A stretch of 58,196 bases of DNA, taken from Deltaproteobacteria bacterium. Lineage in GTDB: Bacteria > Bdellovibrionota_B > Oligoflexia > Oligoflexales > Bog-1112. The translations under genes were made by a program, and so were the position numbers. Location: contig CANIBL010000012.1 of assembly GCA_947466225.1 (NCBI GenBank), positions 1 to 58,196 on the forward strand, written 5' to 3'. Shown piece after piece: positions 7,725 through 16,490 of the stretch (the stretch's first letter is position 1; each line of letters opens with the position of its first letter). The notes under the pieces were generated by a model. It did no database searches, had not been told where the DNA came from, and worked only from the letters and a program-made list of their open reading frames with translations.

Positions 7725-9410
7725 ATGCATATTCAACCTGCCATTCGAAAAATTGTCCTCATCGAACTCATTCTTCCCATTGTGCTACTCATTTTCGGGA
7801 TCTATCACGGGCTGCTCCAAACCCTCTATCGAGCTGGATATATTAAAGTCGCATCGATGTTGGGCATTAACTATTATCAAGGGCTCACAGCTCATGGTGT
7901 GATTAATGCCATTGTCTTGACCACATTCTTTGCCGTTGCCTTTGGCCATGTGGTGGTCACCTCTTGCTTGAAAAAAAATCTCCATGTTGGACTCGCAGCT
8001 TCTGGCTTTGTCTTGCTACTAATTGGAACCTTATTGGCGGCGGCCATGATTTTTACGGGGCATGCCAGTGTTCTCTATACGTTCTACCCACCTCTCAAGG
8101 CACACCCCCTCTTTTATGTAGGGCTTGCCTTGTTTGTGGTGGGCTCTTGGCTGAGTTTTTATAGTTGGATCCCCACCTATCGACTGTGGCGCAGAGAAAA
8201 TCCTACCCGAAAAGTCCCTCTTGCGGTGATCGGGATCTTCTCTACCTTTATTGTGTGGCAAATTGCCACGGTACCCGTTGCCGTTGAAGTGCTGTTTATG
8301 CTGTTGCCATGGTCCCTTGGATGGGTAGCTGAAATCAACATTGTACTTGCGCGCACCTTGTTTTGGTTTTTTGGTCATCCCTTAGTCTATTTTTGGTTGT
8401 TGCCCACTTACGTGATGTACTACACCATGTTGCCAAAGTTAGCTGGGGGGAAACTTTTCAGTGATTTCGCCGGTCGTTTTGCATTCCTACTTTTTTGCGT
8501 ACTTTCAGCTCCACTGGGATTTCATCATCAATTTTCTGATCCTGGCATCGGGGTAAATTGGAAAGCCTTGCATACGGTTTTGACTTCCTTCGTTGCTATC
8601 CCCAGTATGATGACCGCCTTTACTCTGGCCGCTTCTATGGAGCATGGAGCTAAATCAGTTGGAGGGACTGGATTGTTTCGATGGTGGGGCAAACTGCCCT
8701 ATATGGATGCACAGCGATGGCTGTTTCCCTATTTGTTCTGTGGGCTCGTGATTTTTATCTTTGGTGGTGTGACGGGAATAATCAATGCTTCTTTCAGCAT
8801 GAACAGTTTGATCCATAACACGGCCTGGATTCCGGCGCATTTTCATCTTACCGTTGGAGGCCCTGTTTTCTTAGGGATCCTGGGGATGAGTTTGTATTTG
8901 GTGACCGGGTTATTGGGGAGCGATATTCGTAATAAGAAACTGGCCCTGTGGGTGCCCTATTTGTGGACCTTGGGTGTATGCACGTTTTCCACCGGACTGT
9001 TCATGGGGGGGCTCAAAGGAGAACCGCGTAGAACCAATATGGGGCTTTCGTACGTGAATCCAGAGTCTACGGGATTTCGATCTGAGTGGATCAGTGGTGC
9101 CTCCATTGGGGTACTGGGTGGTGTGATCATGACGCTCTCTGTCTGTCTTTTCTTCTTCGTGTTCTTTCGGATGCTGGCAGAGAAGAAAGACCTGACGAAA
9201 CTGGATTCTTTTGCCTTGATTGAATCTGAAGCCTATCATGATGAGAACATTGGATTTGTACGCAATCTCAAACCTTGGATTGTGGCAGCTGTCATTGCGG
9301 TCTTATGTTCTTATGCCATTCCCCTTTACAATATTGCTACCTCAAAGGACATTGTGGGAGCTGTCCCTTTTGCCCCGGATAGTCCCATGGCCCAAGGAAC
9401 GAAAAAGTGA
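7725..9410 (+). CDS. ba3-type cytochrome c oxidase subunit I
   Basis: The catalytic heme-copper subunit, 561 residues, about 13 membrane helices, which reduces oxygen to water and pumps protons at the inner membrane. Visible features are the high-spin heme/CuB region FFGHPLVYFWLLPTYVMYY, GFHHQFSDPG, and the heme-ligand helix AWIPAHFHLTVGGP. The sequence type (short loops, HPLVYFWLLP without the usual Glu) matches the B-type/ba3 oxidases, typically high-affinity enzymes. The final GTGA overlaps the start of the Sco-like gene. Heme A for this enzyme would come from ctaA at 13335. Confidence 0.93.
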   Translation: MHIQPAIRKIVLIELILPIVLLIFGIYHGLLQTLYRAGYIKVASMLGINYYQGLTAHGVINAIVLTTFFAVAFGHVVVTSCLKKNLHVGLAASGFVLLLIGTLLAAAMIFTGHASVLYTFYPPLKAHPLFYVGLALFVVGSWLSFYSWIPTYRLWRRENPTRKVPLAVIGIFSTFIVWQIATVPVAVEVLFMLLPWSLGWVAEINIVLARTLFWFFGHPLVYFWLLPTYVMYYTMLPKLAGGKLFSDFAGRFAFLLFCVLSAPLGFHHQFSDPGIGVNWKALHTVLTSFVAIPSMMTAFTLAASMEHGAKSVGGTGLFRWWGKLPYMDAQRWLFPYLFCGLVIFIFGGVTGIINASFSMNSLIHNTAWIPAHFHLTVGGPVFLGILGMSLYLVTGLLGSDIRNKKLALWVPYLWTLGVCTFSTGLFMGGLKGEPRRTNMGLSYVNPESTGFRSEWISGASIGVLGGVIMTLSVCLFFFVFFRMLAEKKDLTKLDSFALIESEAYHDENIGFVRNLKPWIVAAVIAVLCSYAIPLYNIATSKDIVGAVPFAPDSPMAQGTKK

Positions 9411-10060
9411 TCTACCCCCCTTTAAAGAGTGATTTCCACCTCCCTGTGCTTCAAGTAGAGACAGAGGCGGGTCGCACGGTTGCCTTGGATACCTTGATTC
9501 ATACCGATAACAAAGAGGGAATGACGTTACTCATTCCAGGATTTACCCATTGCCATGGTACCTGTCCGCTCCAGATCCAAGCATACAAAAAATTGCTGCA
9601 TGGAGAGAGTCATCGATCCGTTTCTCTGCTATTTTTCTCTTTTAATCCAGAAGATACCGCAGAAGCGTTGCGAGAGTTCCATGCAGAGCAAGGCGCCCCG
9701 GCTGGCTGGACCTTCCTTCGCGCAGATGCGGCTACTACCCAACAATTGTTAGATTCCCTGCAGTTTACCACCATGAAAGTGGGGGAAAACTTCGATCATC
9801 CAGTCCAAGCCTTTGCCTTTTCTTCGGATGGTACTTGGTTGGGTAGTTTGTATGGATTGGATGTGACAGAAAAAGAAGTGGAGCAGATGCAACACAAGGC
9901 TGAGATGCAGGTGACATCTCCTGTCTTATATACAATTTTATCGCGAGTTAAAAATCCCAATGTACTTGCCGTATATGGAGGTGCAGGATGTGTGATTTCC
10001 CTTTTGGTGATTTTTTACTTTTTATTTTTTTCTAAGAGGAAGCCTTCTCTCTCGCACTAG
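9407..10060 (+). CDS. Sco-like copper chaperone with C-terminal membrane anchor
   Basis: A 217-residue SCO1/SenC-family protein, expected to deliver copper to the CuA site. The thioredoxin fold has the CxxxC copper motif in THCHGTCP (Cys49, Cys53) and the conserved distal His in FDHPVQAF (His130). Unusually, there is no N-terminal signal or anchor; instead a single hydrophobic helix lies near the C-terminus (about 185-208) followed by SKRKPSLSH. The GTG start overlaps the subunit I stop (GTGA). It is the last gene of the oxidase operon. Its topology is discussed as a finding. Confidence 0.85.
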   Translation: MIYPPLKSDFHLPVLQVETEAGRTVALDTLIHTDNKEGMTLLIPGFTHCHGTCPLQIQAYKKLLHGESHRSVSLLFFSFNPEDTAEALREFHAEQGAPAGWTFLRADAATTQQLLDSLQFTTMKVGENFDHPVQAFAFSSDGTWLGSLYGLDVTEKEVEQMQHKAEMQVTSPVLYTILSRVKNPNVLAVYGGAGCVISLLVIFYFLFFSKRKPSLSH

Positions 10061-10153
10061 GATGTGCTTAAGGTGTATATACCCTCGTACCCAGAAAAGG
10101 GTTCCACTAAGCGTACTCGAAAGATAGCGACTCCAACCTGGGGCAACGCATAG

Positions 10154-10191
10154 AAAAAGCGCCTGCATGTGTGTATCCCTCCACATACAGG
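10154..10191 (-). terminator. intrinsic terminator of htpG
   Basis: On the minus strand a stem (CCTGTATGTGG pairing with the CACATGCAGG side, 10162-10191) is followed within three bases by a T5 run. It lies 23 bases downstream of the htpG stop, in the 153-base gap between the convergent Sco-like gene and htpG. Confidence 0.6.
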
Positions 10192-10213
10192 AGCGATGCA
10201 GATCATCACAGTG

Positions 10214-12127
10214 CTACTGTTGGGTTTCCAACATCAACTCGGAAATTTGCTTGCTGAACAACATTGGATCTTCCAAGGGAGACCCTTCATTCAACAAGGC
10301 TTGGCTGTAGAGAATATGGGCCCAGCTCTTTTGTCGATCTGGGGCAAACCCTTGCATCTTGCTGAAAATGGGGTGATCCACGTTGATTTCCAAGGTACGC
10401 TTTGCCTTCGGCGCGTCTTGTCCCATGGCTTCCATCAATCGTTGCATGTGGGCAGAAGGATCATGCTCACCGGATACGAGACAGACGGGAGAATCCACCA
10501 GTCGATCGCTCACTTTTACTTCTTTGACTTTTTCAGCCAAGGTTTCCGTGAGAAGAGAGAGGATAGACTTAAAAGCAGTTTCTTTTTCTTTTCTTTCTGC
10601 CTTTTCTTCCTCTTCTCCGTCGAGATGGAAATTTTCTCGGGTAATGGATTCCAGTTTCTTTTCTTGGTATTCGGTCAAACTAGAGGTGACCCATTCATCT
10701 ACCGGATCTACAAACAAGAGGACTTCAAATCCCTTCTTTTTCAACTTCTCAAGGTATGGACTTCCGGCCAATTGACCAACGCTTTCCCCCGTGATGAAAT
10801 AGATGGCTTTTTGCTCACTCGGCATGCGTGCTACGTATTCTGCTAAAGTGGTCAACCCTTCAGAGTGAGTCGAACGGCAGAGCAACAGATCCACAAGGGC
10901 ATCTTTGTTTGCATAATCAGAGGGGATCCCTTCTTTCAACGTAGCGCCGAAGAGCTTCCAGAAGCTCTCGTACCGCCCACGTTCTTGCTCCAGTTCAGTT
11001 TTGAAGTGACGGAGCAGCTTAGAAATCAACGCCTTTCGAATGCTATGCAGCGTCCGATCTTTTTGCAAAATTTCGCGAGAAACGTTAAGCGGTAGATCGC
11101 TGGAGTCCACAACCCCTTTCATAAAGCGAAGGTATTGGGGTACCAGCTCTTGGCAGCACTCCATAATGAAAACACGTTTCACATAGAGACTGAAACCATA
11201 CTTGGTTTCTCGTTGATTATAATCATAAGGTACGGTGCTAGGTACGTACATGAGAGCAGAAAATTCTTGGGACCCTTCTGCCTTGTAGTGGACGCGTGTA
11301 AGCGGCTCTTTCCACTCATGAGAGATGTGCTTGTAGAATTCTTGGTATTCCGCATCGCTGATCTCAGAGGCAGGGCGCAGCCATAATGCTTTTTGAGAAT
11401 TGAGCGTGTCGTCTTGCTCTTGCTTCTCAAACTTGCCTTCGATGTCTTTTCCGTCTGCATCTTTCACCGGAATATCGCGCGTAGTTTTCATCTTAATTGG
11501 GAACTCGATGAAGTCGGAATATTTGCGTACAACCGAACGCAAGGTCCACTCATCGGTGAAGTTTTGGGCTTCTTCTTCTTCCGCAAATTTTTTGAGGTGT
11601 AAGGTAATGGAAGTACCGACACCCGCTTGGCGTGCGGGGATGGTGGCGATGGTATACGTGCCATCCCCATTGGATTCCCAACGGGTGGCATGGGTTTCAC
11701 CGGCTCGTTGGGTTTCGAGCTCAACGCGGTCTGCTACCATAAAGGCTGAGTAGAATCCCACCCCGAACTGTCCGATGAGAGCCGGGCTTTCTTTGATCTT
11801 CTTAGCAGCTTCGATAAAATTCTTGGTACCAGAGTAAGCGATGGTACCAATGTTCTTTTCTACTTCTTCGTGACGCATCCCAATGCCATTGTCTTGGATG
11901 GTCAAGGTATTGGCAGTTGCATCTGGGATCAACCGGATGTGTTTTTCTTCTTGCGAAGTATTCAAACTCGGGTCTTGAATTTCTTCATAGCGAAGGCGAT
12001 CCAATGCATCGGAAGCATTGGAGACCAGCTCTCGGAGAAAAATCTCTCGCTGAGAATAGAGCGAGTGCACCATCAAATCGAGAATTTGCTTCACTTCCGC
12101 CTGGAAGGCTTTGGTTTCTTTTTGCAT
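10214..12127 (-). CDS. htpG: molecular chaperone HtpG (Hsp90)
   Basis: A cytosolic ATP-dependent chaperone of 637 residues, close to the usual bacterial length. The GHKL ATPase domain has ERELVSNASDAL-type (LRELVSNASDALDRLR), DNGIGM and GQFGVGFYSAFMVAD. The middle domain has GVVDSSDLPLNVSRE and the C-terminal dimerisation domain ends ISELMLETQQ. The frame is open 43 codons upstream, but ATG at 12127 (MQKETKAFQAEV) matches the family start and has AAGGA upstream. It is divergent from hmgA; a TTGACT...TACCTT promoter candidate lies in the gap. Confidence 0.96.
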   Translation of the reverse strand: MQKETKAFQAEVKQILDLMVHSLYSQREIFLRELVSNASDALDRLRYEEIQDPSLNTSQEEKHIRLIPDATANTLTIQDNGIGMRHEEVEKNIGTIAYSGTKNFIEAAKKIKESPALIGQFGVGFYSAFMVADRVELETQRAGETHATRWESNGDGTYTIATIPARQAGVGTSITLHLKKFAEEEEAQNFTDEWTLRSVVRKYSDFIEFPIKMKTTRDIPVKDADGKDIEGKFEKQEQDDTLNSQKALWLRPASEISDAEYQEFYKHISHEWKEPLTRVHYKAEGSQEFSALMYVPSTVPYDYNQRETKYGFSLYVKRVFIMECCQELVPQYLRFMKGVVDSSDLPLNVSREILQKDRTLHSIRKALISKLLRHFKTELEQERGRYESFWKLFGATLKEGIPSDYANKDALVDLLLCRSTHSEGLTTLAEYVARMPSEQKAIYFITGESVGQLAGSPYLEKLKKKGFEVLLFVDPVDEWVTSSLTEYQEKKLESITRENFHLDGEEEEKAERKEKETAFKSILSLLTETLAEKVKEVKVSDRLVDSPVCLVSGEHDPSAHMQRLMEAMGQDAPKAKRTLEINVDHPIFSKMQGFAPDRQKSWAHILYSQALLNEGSPLEDPMLFSKQISELMLETQQ

Positions 12128-12165
12128 ACCTGGGTGTTCCTTACATAAAATATCGAGGGTAGGGT

Positions 12166-12193
12166 AAGGTAAATCCATTTGAAAAAAAGTCAA
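12166..12193 (-). promoter_or_regulatory. candidate sigma-70 promoter for htpG
   Basis: On the minus strand TTGACT (12193-12188) and TACCTT (12171-12166) are 16 bases apart and about 40 bases upstream of the htpG start. The -35 matches the consensus in five of six positions, the -10 in four. No clear sigma-32 or CIRCE element is seen. Confidence 0.35.
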
Positions 12194-12199
12194 TCTGTA

Positions 12200-12228
12200 G
12201 CGACAATATTTATGCAATACAGTAAAAT
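12200..12228 (+). promoter_or_regulatory. candidate promoter for hmgA
   Basis: GCGACA (12200-12205) and TAAAAT (12223-12228) are 17 bases apart, about 30 bases before the hmgA ATG. An alternative pair is TTGAAA (12179-12184) with GACAAT (12202-12207), also at 17 bases. Either would fire divergently from htpG. Confidence 0.35.
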
Positions 12229-12258
12229 CATTAGAATTCATGACAAGGAGAGCCAAGT

Positions 12259-13356
12259 ATGATCCCTTATATTCGAGGCAAAGCCCCCCTCCAAGCCCAT
12301 GTTGGTGTGCCAGAGGGACTGTGCGAAGAGGAGTTTGGACGCTCGGGATTCTATGGACGCTACGCCCATTTATATCGATCTGAGGCCATGATTGGATGGT
12401 CGCGCATCGAGGGGAATCTAAAACCCCGGGCCTATCACTATCCTAAGGCTGTGCGGCCGGCGCCTGCCTTTCCGTTGGAGCGCTTTACGTATCTAGAGAA
12501 CCAAGATGTACGCATCCAATTTGGATCCGTGGAGAAGAAGCCTTCGTATTTTTTTCGGAATGCGGATGGAGATGAAGTCCTCTTTGTCCATGAGGGCAAG
12601 GGGCGGTTTCTCTGTGATTTCGGCACCCTTTCCTACCGAAAAGGAGACTATCTGGTGGTGCCGCGCGGTACCATGTACCAGTTTGATCCAGAGGCGCCCA
12701 CGGATTTGCTGATTATCGAGTCCGCCAGTGAAATCCGCCTTCCAGATAAGGGCATGTTGGGGCAGCATGCTTTGATCGATCCGGCTGCCATTCAAATCCC
12801 GGAGTTGGACTTTCCGTCCGTAGAACCCCAAGCCGAATATGAGCTTGTGATCAAGCGACAGCAAGAATACACTCGGGTGTTTTACCCTTTTTATCCCCTG
12901 AATACCATCAGTTGGAAGGGGACCTTAACGGTGTGGCAGATTAACGTGGAAGACATTCGTCCCATTAGCTGTGACCGATTTCATCTTCCGCCCTCCGCCC
13001 ATACCACCTTTGTGGCGCAGAATTTCGTTATCTGCACCTTTTTGCCTCGCCCCTTAGAAAATGGGGATCCCAAGGCCATCAAAGTACCTTTCTACCATTC
13101 CAATATCGACTATGACGAAGTCCTGTTCTACCATGCGGGAGAATTTTTCTCTCGAGCTGGGATCGGGGCAGGCATGGTGACCTTCCATCCCCAAGGGATT
13201 CATCATGGGCCCCAACGCAATGCGGTAGAACGCAGCAAGGATGCGAAGTGGACCAATGAAGTTGCGGTAATGATCGATACCCGCAATCCCTTGCGGCGCA
13301 CGCCGGAGTCGCGAGAGATCGAAATCCAGGAGTATTGGAAAAGTTGGCAAAAGTAA
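12259..13356 (+). CDS. hmgA: homogentisate 1,2-dioxygenase family protein
   Basis: A 365-residue cupin-fold, non-heme iron dioxygenase expected to open the ring of homogentisate to maleylacetoacetate in tyrosine and phenylalanine breakdown. The iron-site region is visible as FYHSNIDYDEVLFYHAGEF (His, Glu) and HPQGIHHGP (His). It is shorter than the 430-450 residue animal enzymes but similar to a compact bacterial type. AAGGAG lies just before the ATG. The 3' end overlaps ctaA by 22 bases. No other gene of the homogentisate pathway (fumarylacetoacetase, maleylacetoacetate isomerase, HPPD) is in the window. Confidence 0.85.
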   Translation: MIPYIRGKAPLQAHVGVPEGLCEEEFGRSGFYGRYAHLYRSEAMIGWSRIEGNLKPRAYHYPKAVRPAPAFPLERFTYLENQDVRIQFGSVEKKPSYFFRNADGDEVLFVHEGKGRFLCDFGTLSYRKGDYLVVPRGTMYQFDPEAPTDLLIIESASEIRLPDKGMLGQHALIDPAAIQIPELDFPSVEPQAEYELVIKRQQEYTRVFYPFYPLNTISWKGTLTVWQINVEDIRPISCDRFHLPPSAHTTFVAQNFVICTFLPRPLENGDPKAIKVPFYHSNIDYDEVLFYHAGEFFSRAGIGAGMVTFHPQGIHHGPQRNAVERSKDAKWTNEVAVMIDTRNPLRRTPESREIEIQEYWKSWQK

Positions 13357-14273
13357 TTTCGTCGCTACGGCGGCGCTCTCTCGCTTCGTGGTTGTTTGTC
13401 TTTCTCTGCTATTTACTCGCAGTCGTTCTCTTTGGTACCGTGGTGCGTGCCACCCATTCTGGAGCTGGATGTGGCAACCACTGGCCCTTGTGTAAGGGAG
13501 AGTGGATCCCCGATGGGTCTTCTCTCAAAACCTGGATCGAGTATACCCATCGCGTGACCAGTGGGCTTACGTTACCCATTGCTCTCTTTCTTTATTTGCG
13601 AGCGAGACGGATCTTTTCTGTATATCACCCCTGTCGAAAAGCTTTGATCGGTGTGCTGTTGTTTCTAGTCTCAGAAGCGCTTTTGGGAGCCGGCATCGTA
13701 TGGCTCGAACATGTGGCAGACAATCGATCCAGTGGACGTGGCTTTACCATGAGCTTGCATTTGGTGAATACGTTTTTGCTCATGGCATGTGCCGTATGGA
13801 GTTGGCTTTCCGCTCGCGAATGGAATGGACGTACAGTTGAGATTCGAGGGATGCTTCCCATTCTCGGTGCGATGGGGATCTTGTTTGTGGGTGTGTCCGG
13901 CGCTATTACTGCATTGGGGGATACCCTGTTTCCGCCTTTATCCACGGGGGAAGTTTTTTCCCTGGCGCAAGATGCTACGAGCCATTTATTCTTGCGATTG
14001 CGTGTCTATCATCCCTTTTTTGCTTTGTGCCTCACCGGATACTTGGTGTTGTTGACGTGGCATATTGCCGAAAAAGATCCCACTCGTACTAAACTCTATA
14101 TTAATTTTGGTATCTTGTTGGGCGTGCAAATTTTGGCTGGCTATTTCAATATCCATCTCTTGGCGCCGTTATGGATGCAGGTGGTTCATCTCGGCCTTGC
14201 ACAATGTGTATGGATGAGCTATGTGGGGATTTTTTTATATCGAAGTTGTTTTTTTGTGGAACCAACTGCGTAG
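13335..14273 (+). CDS. ctaA: heme A synthase (CtaA/COX15)
   Basis: An inner-membrane enzyme with about eight helices that oxidises the C8 methyl of heme O to a formyl group, making heme A for the aa3/ba3 oxidases. Heme-ligand histidines are in EYTHRVTSG, MSLHLVNTF, RVYHPFFAL and QVVHLGLA. The paired cysteines of the first periplasmic loop are in GAGCGNHWPLCKG. The TTG start at 13335 lies inside hmgA just after AGGAG; a TTG three codons later is possible. The last codons and the TAG stop lie inside a dispersed palindromic repeat (14257-14290), so the C-terminal VEPTA is repeat-derived. Confidence 0.9.
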   Translation: MEKLAKVISSLRRRSLASWLFVFLCYLLAVVLFGTVVRATHSGAGCGNHWPLCKGEWIPDGSSLKTWIEYTHRVTSGLTLPIALFLYLRARRIFSVYHPCRKALIGVLLFLVSEALLGAGIVWLEHVADNRSSGRGFTMSLHLVNTFLLMACAVWSWLSAREWNGRTVEIRGMLPILGAMGILFVGVSGAITALGDTLFPPLSTGEVFSLAQDATSHLFLRLRVYHPFFALCLTGYLVLLTWHIAEKDPTRTKLYINFGILLGVQILAGYFNIHLLAPLWMQVVHLGLAQCVWMSYVGIFLYRSCFFVEPTA

Positions 14274-14290
14274 TTTCCACCCCTCCTTGC
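14257..14290. repeat. family A palindromic repeat, copy 1
   Basis: TGGAACCAACTGCGTAG followed by TTTCCA forms an imperfect palindrome (14257-14279), then comes the family tail CCCCTCCTTGC. It overlaps the 3' end of ctaA and supplies its stop codon. Confidence 0.7.
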
Positions 14291-14294
14291 CGAG

Positions 14295-14339
14295 CATCCC
14301 CCTCGATCGAGGGAGATGCCCATACGGCCTGGGCATGAC
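14295..14339. repeat. family B palindromic repeat, copy 1
   Basis: It contains the perfect palindrome CCCTCGATCGAGGG (14300-14313) and an ATGCCC/GGGCAT inverted pair around ATACGGCC. Its right half matches the element at 16385-16442. It directly follows a family A copy in the ctaA-trmO gap. Confidence 0.65.
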
Positions 14340-14363
14340 AGGCACATCAAGAAAAGATAAACT

Positions 14364-15068
14364 ATGATACCAATCTCGATTATTGCTTCCATTAAAAGCC
14401 CATTTATCCAAAAATTGGGGGTACCCCGTCAGGCGGGTCTTGTCCCTTCTGCTGTACAGGAAATTGTCTTTGTCCCCCAATTTCGAAATCCCAATTTTTG
14501 TCGAGGATTGGAAACTTTTTCTCATATCTGGGTGCTATTTTGGTTTCATGATCAACCCTGGAATCCTGACTCTGCTTGTATCCATCCCCCAAGATTGGGT
14601 GGGCGAAAACAAGTGGGGGTATTTGCCTGTCGCTCCCCTCATCGTCCAACACCCATTGGGTTGTCATGTTGTGAGTTGTTGGAAGTTAAACCGGACCGAT
14701 TGATCATTCGAGGGGGGGATTTTCTCGATGGTACACCGGTGGTGGATATCAAACCGTATTTACCCTACTGCGATGCAAAACCACACGCCAGTGAAGGGTG
14801 GCTGCCGGAGATTCCGGCAACGCCTCCTGTACGGGTGGAATGGGAGCTCGCGGCTTTGTCCCAATTGCAGCACCTTTCCTCCAATCTCGAACATGATAAA
14901 CAGGTGATCGAAGAAACCTTGGCTCTAGATCCTCGTATTTCTTCAGAGCGGCATCACCTCTCAAGCCATGCATGGAAATTGTATCTACTAACCTATGATG
15001 TGCATTGGGTGATGGTGGAAAGGTGGCAAGTAAAAGTCTGTGCCATTATGGCAAATACTCACGTGTAA
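14364..15068 (+). CDS. trmO: tRNA (adenine(37)-N6)-methyltransferase TrmO (TsaA fold)
   Basis: A 234-residue protein of the UPF0066/TsaA family; TrmO N6-methylates t6A37 in threonine tRNAs. Diagnostic motifs are SPHRPTPIGLS, GLETFSHIWVLFWFHD and the helix-preceding DGTPVVDIKPYLPYCD. The C-terminal extension resembles the additional domain of TrmO. There is no good ribosome site before the ATG at 14364 (AAGATAA only). Its end overlaps the convergent pepQ end by 23 bases. A family A and a family B repeat fill the 90 bases that separate it from ctaA. Confidence 0.88.
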   Translation: MIPISIIASIKSPFIQKLGVPRQAGLVPSAVQEIVFVPQFRNPNFCRGLETFSHIWVLFWFHDQPWNPDSACIHPPRLGGRKQVGVFACRSPHRPTPIGLSCCELLEVKPDRLIIRGGDFLDGTPVVDIKPYLPYCDAKPHASEGWLPEIPATPPVRVEWELAALSQLQHLSSNLEHDKQVIEETLALDPRISSERHHLSSHAWKLYLLTYDVHWVMVERWQVKVCAIMANTHV

Positions 15069-16356
15069 GGTTCCGGTGCCCCTCTGCTTTTACCTGCACG
15101 TTATCCTCGATGCGAATCCCCCCGCAGCCGCGCAGTTTGTCGATGAGGGGCCAGTTGTACTGCCCTGCTGTATCGTCTTTGCGCGCTTTATCCAAGAGAA
15201 CGGGGATGAAGTAAAAGCCAGGCTCAATGGTCACAACTTCGCCTTCTCGCAAGGCACGCAAGGTGCGCAAACGCGGGTATTGGGTCGAGCGCTTCTCCGG
15301 TTCTCCTAGGGCATTGCGTTGCAGCCCCCCTACGTCGTGGGTTTGAATCCCCAACATGTGACCCAGACCATGGGGCAAGAACGTCGTGGTTTTACCTGTC
15401 GTCACGGCCTCCTCTGCGCTACATCCGCGCAAAATTTGACTTTCGATCAAGAGCGCGCCGATTGCCATATGAGTCTCGTGATGGAGCTCCACGAAAGAAA
15501 TTCCAGCGCGGACTTTTTGGCACGTTCGTTGTTGGATCTCTTCCATGCGTTGCAAGATCATCTTAAATTCTTCTGGTGCAGCTGGAGCACAATGGGTACG
15601 GGTGATATCAGAGCCGTATCTTTGATAGGTTGCGCCGGCATCGAGAAGCAATACGTGTCCGTTGCGAGGCTCTTTCCGTTTGTGCTGGTAGTGAAGCACG
15701 GCCCCCTTTTCGTTGAGGGCCACAATAGCGCCGTAGGGCAATTCAGTTTCATTGACACCAGCCGCTTGTAGGTACGCGAGATGAATCTCGAACTCGCTGG
15801 CGCCAGTATCAAAGGCAGTTTTTGCGGCGCGATGGCCCAAAGCGCCCAGTCGGGTGGCTTCTTCCAAACAAAGAATTTCATAGGGCGTCTTGATACCCCG
15901 ATCCCAATCCATCTGGCTTACAAGTAAGGGGACGTCCGTTTGCAAGCCCCATTCTTGGGCCATGCTGGTTTCAGGGCCGATGTAGGCCCAACGTCCACTT
16001 ATAGGTAACGCCTGCCAACTGGCGCGGCGCTCAGGGACTTCCACAATATCAAAAGCTGCACACCAATAGGCATCGAGAGGGCGAATGTGCTCAGCCCAAT
16101 AGTCCTGCGGGGACCATCGCACAAGCTGGGGTTTTTTGCCGGGTTGTAGCACGAGAAAGTGATAAGGATCTGGCTGCGGGCACCAGTGGGCAAAGTGCGG
16201 TACTGCTTGGAAGGGCGCCTCATGGTCATCAGCAAAGTGTACATGGGGTACACCTGCGCTGATCACGAGGCCATCGAGTTGTTGGGCTTGGAGAGCGCTC
16301 TCCAGGCGTTGTTGCAGAGTCTGAATATGGGCAGAAAATGGGTTGGTAAGTTGCAT
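15046..16356 (-). CDS. pepQ: Xaa-Pro dipeptidase/aminopeptidase P family (M24) metallopeptidase
   Basis: A 436-residue M24 peptidase of the creatinase/pita-bread fold with two metals; PepQ (about 443 residues in E. coli) cleaves X-Pro dipeptides in the cytoplasm. Metal-ligand motifs in order are LLLDAGATY and SDITRTH (two Asp), FLPHGLGHMLGIQTHD (His), TIEPGFYFIP (Glu) and GGIRIEDNV (Glu). I start at ATG 16356 (MQLTNPFS) with AAAGGA upstream; the open frame extends nine codons further. The 3' end overlaps trmO. A family B repeat sits just upstream, so its promoter must lie within or beyond that element. Confidence 0.88.
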   Translation of the reverse strand: MQLTNPFSAHIQTLQQRLESALQAQQLDGLVISAGVPHVHFADDHEAPFQAVPHFAHWCPQPDPYHFLVLQPGKKPQLVRWSPQDYWAEHIRPLDAYWCAAFDIVEVPERRASWQALPISGRWAYIGPETSMAQEWGLQTDVPLLVSQMDWDRGIKTPYEILCLEEATRLGALGHRAAKTAFDTGASEFEIHLAYLQAAGVNETELPYGAIVALNEKGAVLHYQHKRKEPRNGHVLLLDAGATYQRYGSDITRTHCAPAAPEEFKMILQRMEEIQQRTCQKVRAGISFVELHHETHMAIGALLIESQILRGCSAEEAVTTGKTTTFLPHGLGHMLGIQTHDVGGLQRNALGEPEKRSTQYPRLRTLRALREGEVVTIEPGFYFIPVLLDKARKDDTAGQYNWPLIDKLRGCGGIRIEDNVQVKAEGHRNLTREYLP

Positions 16357-16384
16357 GGTGCCGGGGGTCCTTTCTTGTCGCATT

Positions 16385-16442
16385 CGTCATGCCCAGGCCG
16401 TCTCGGCCGTACGGGCATCTCCTTCGATTGCAGGGGATGACG
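16385..16442. repeat. family B palindromic repeat, copy 2
   Basis: A 58-base element bounded by the inverted ends CGTCATGCCC and GGGGATGACG, with GGCCGTCTCGGCC inside. It occupies the gap between the divergent pepQ and lipoprotein genes. Confidence 0.65.
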
Positions 16443-16490
16443 TAGTTTGATTGTATACTGGAAAGAAATCATTCTACACAAGGAGGTAAC

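Noticed and set aside
10169..10846. 225-codon open frame on the plus strand across htpG
   Set aside because: It is antisense to the conserved HtpG C-terminal half, has no ribosome site, and its translation is low-complexity Phe/Ser-rich, as expected of a shadow frame.
15330..15360. tRNA-like segment GGTTTGAATCC
   Set aside because: It lies inside the conserved active-site region of pepQ (the GIQTHD motif) and no cloverleaf arms are present. I found no tRNA in the window.
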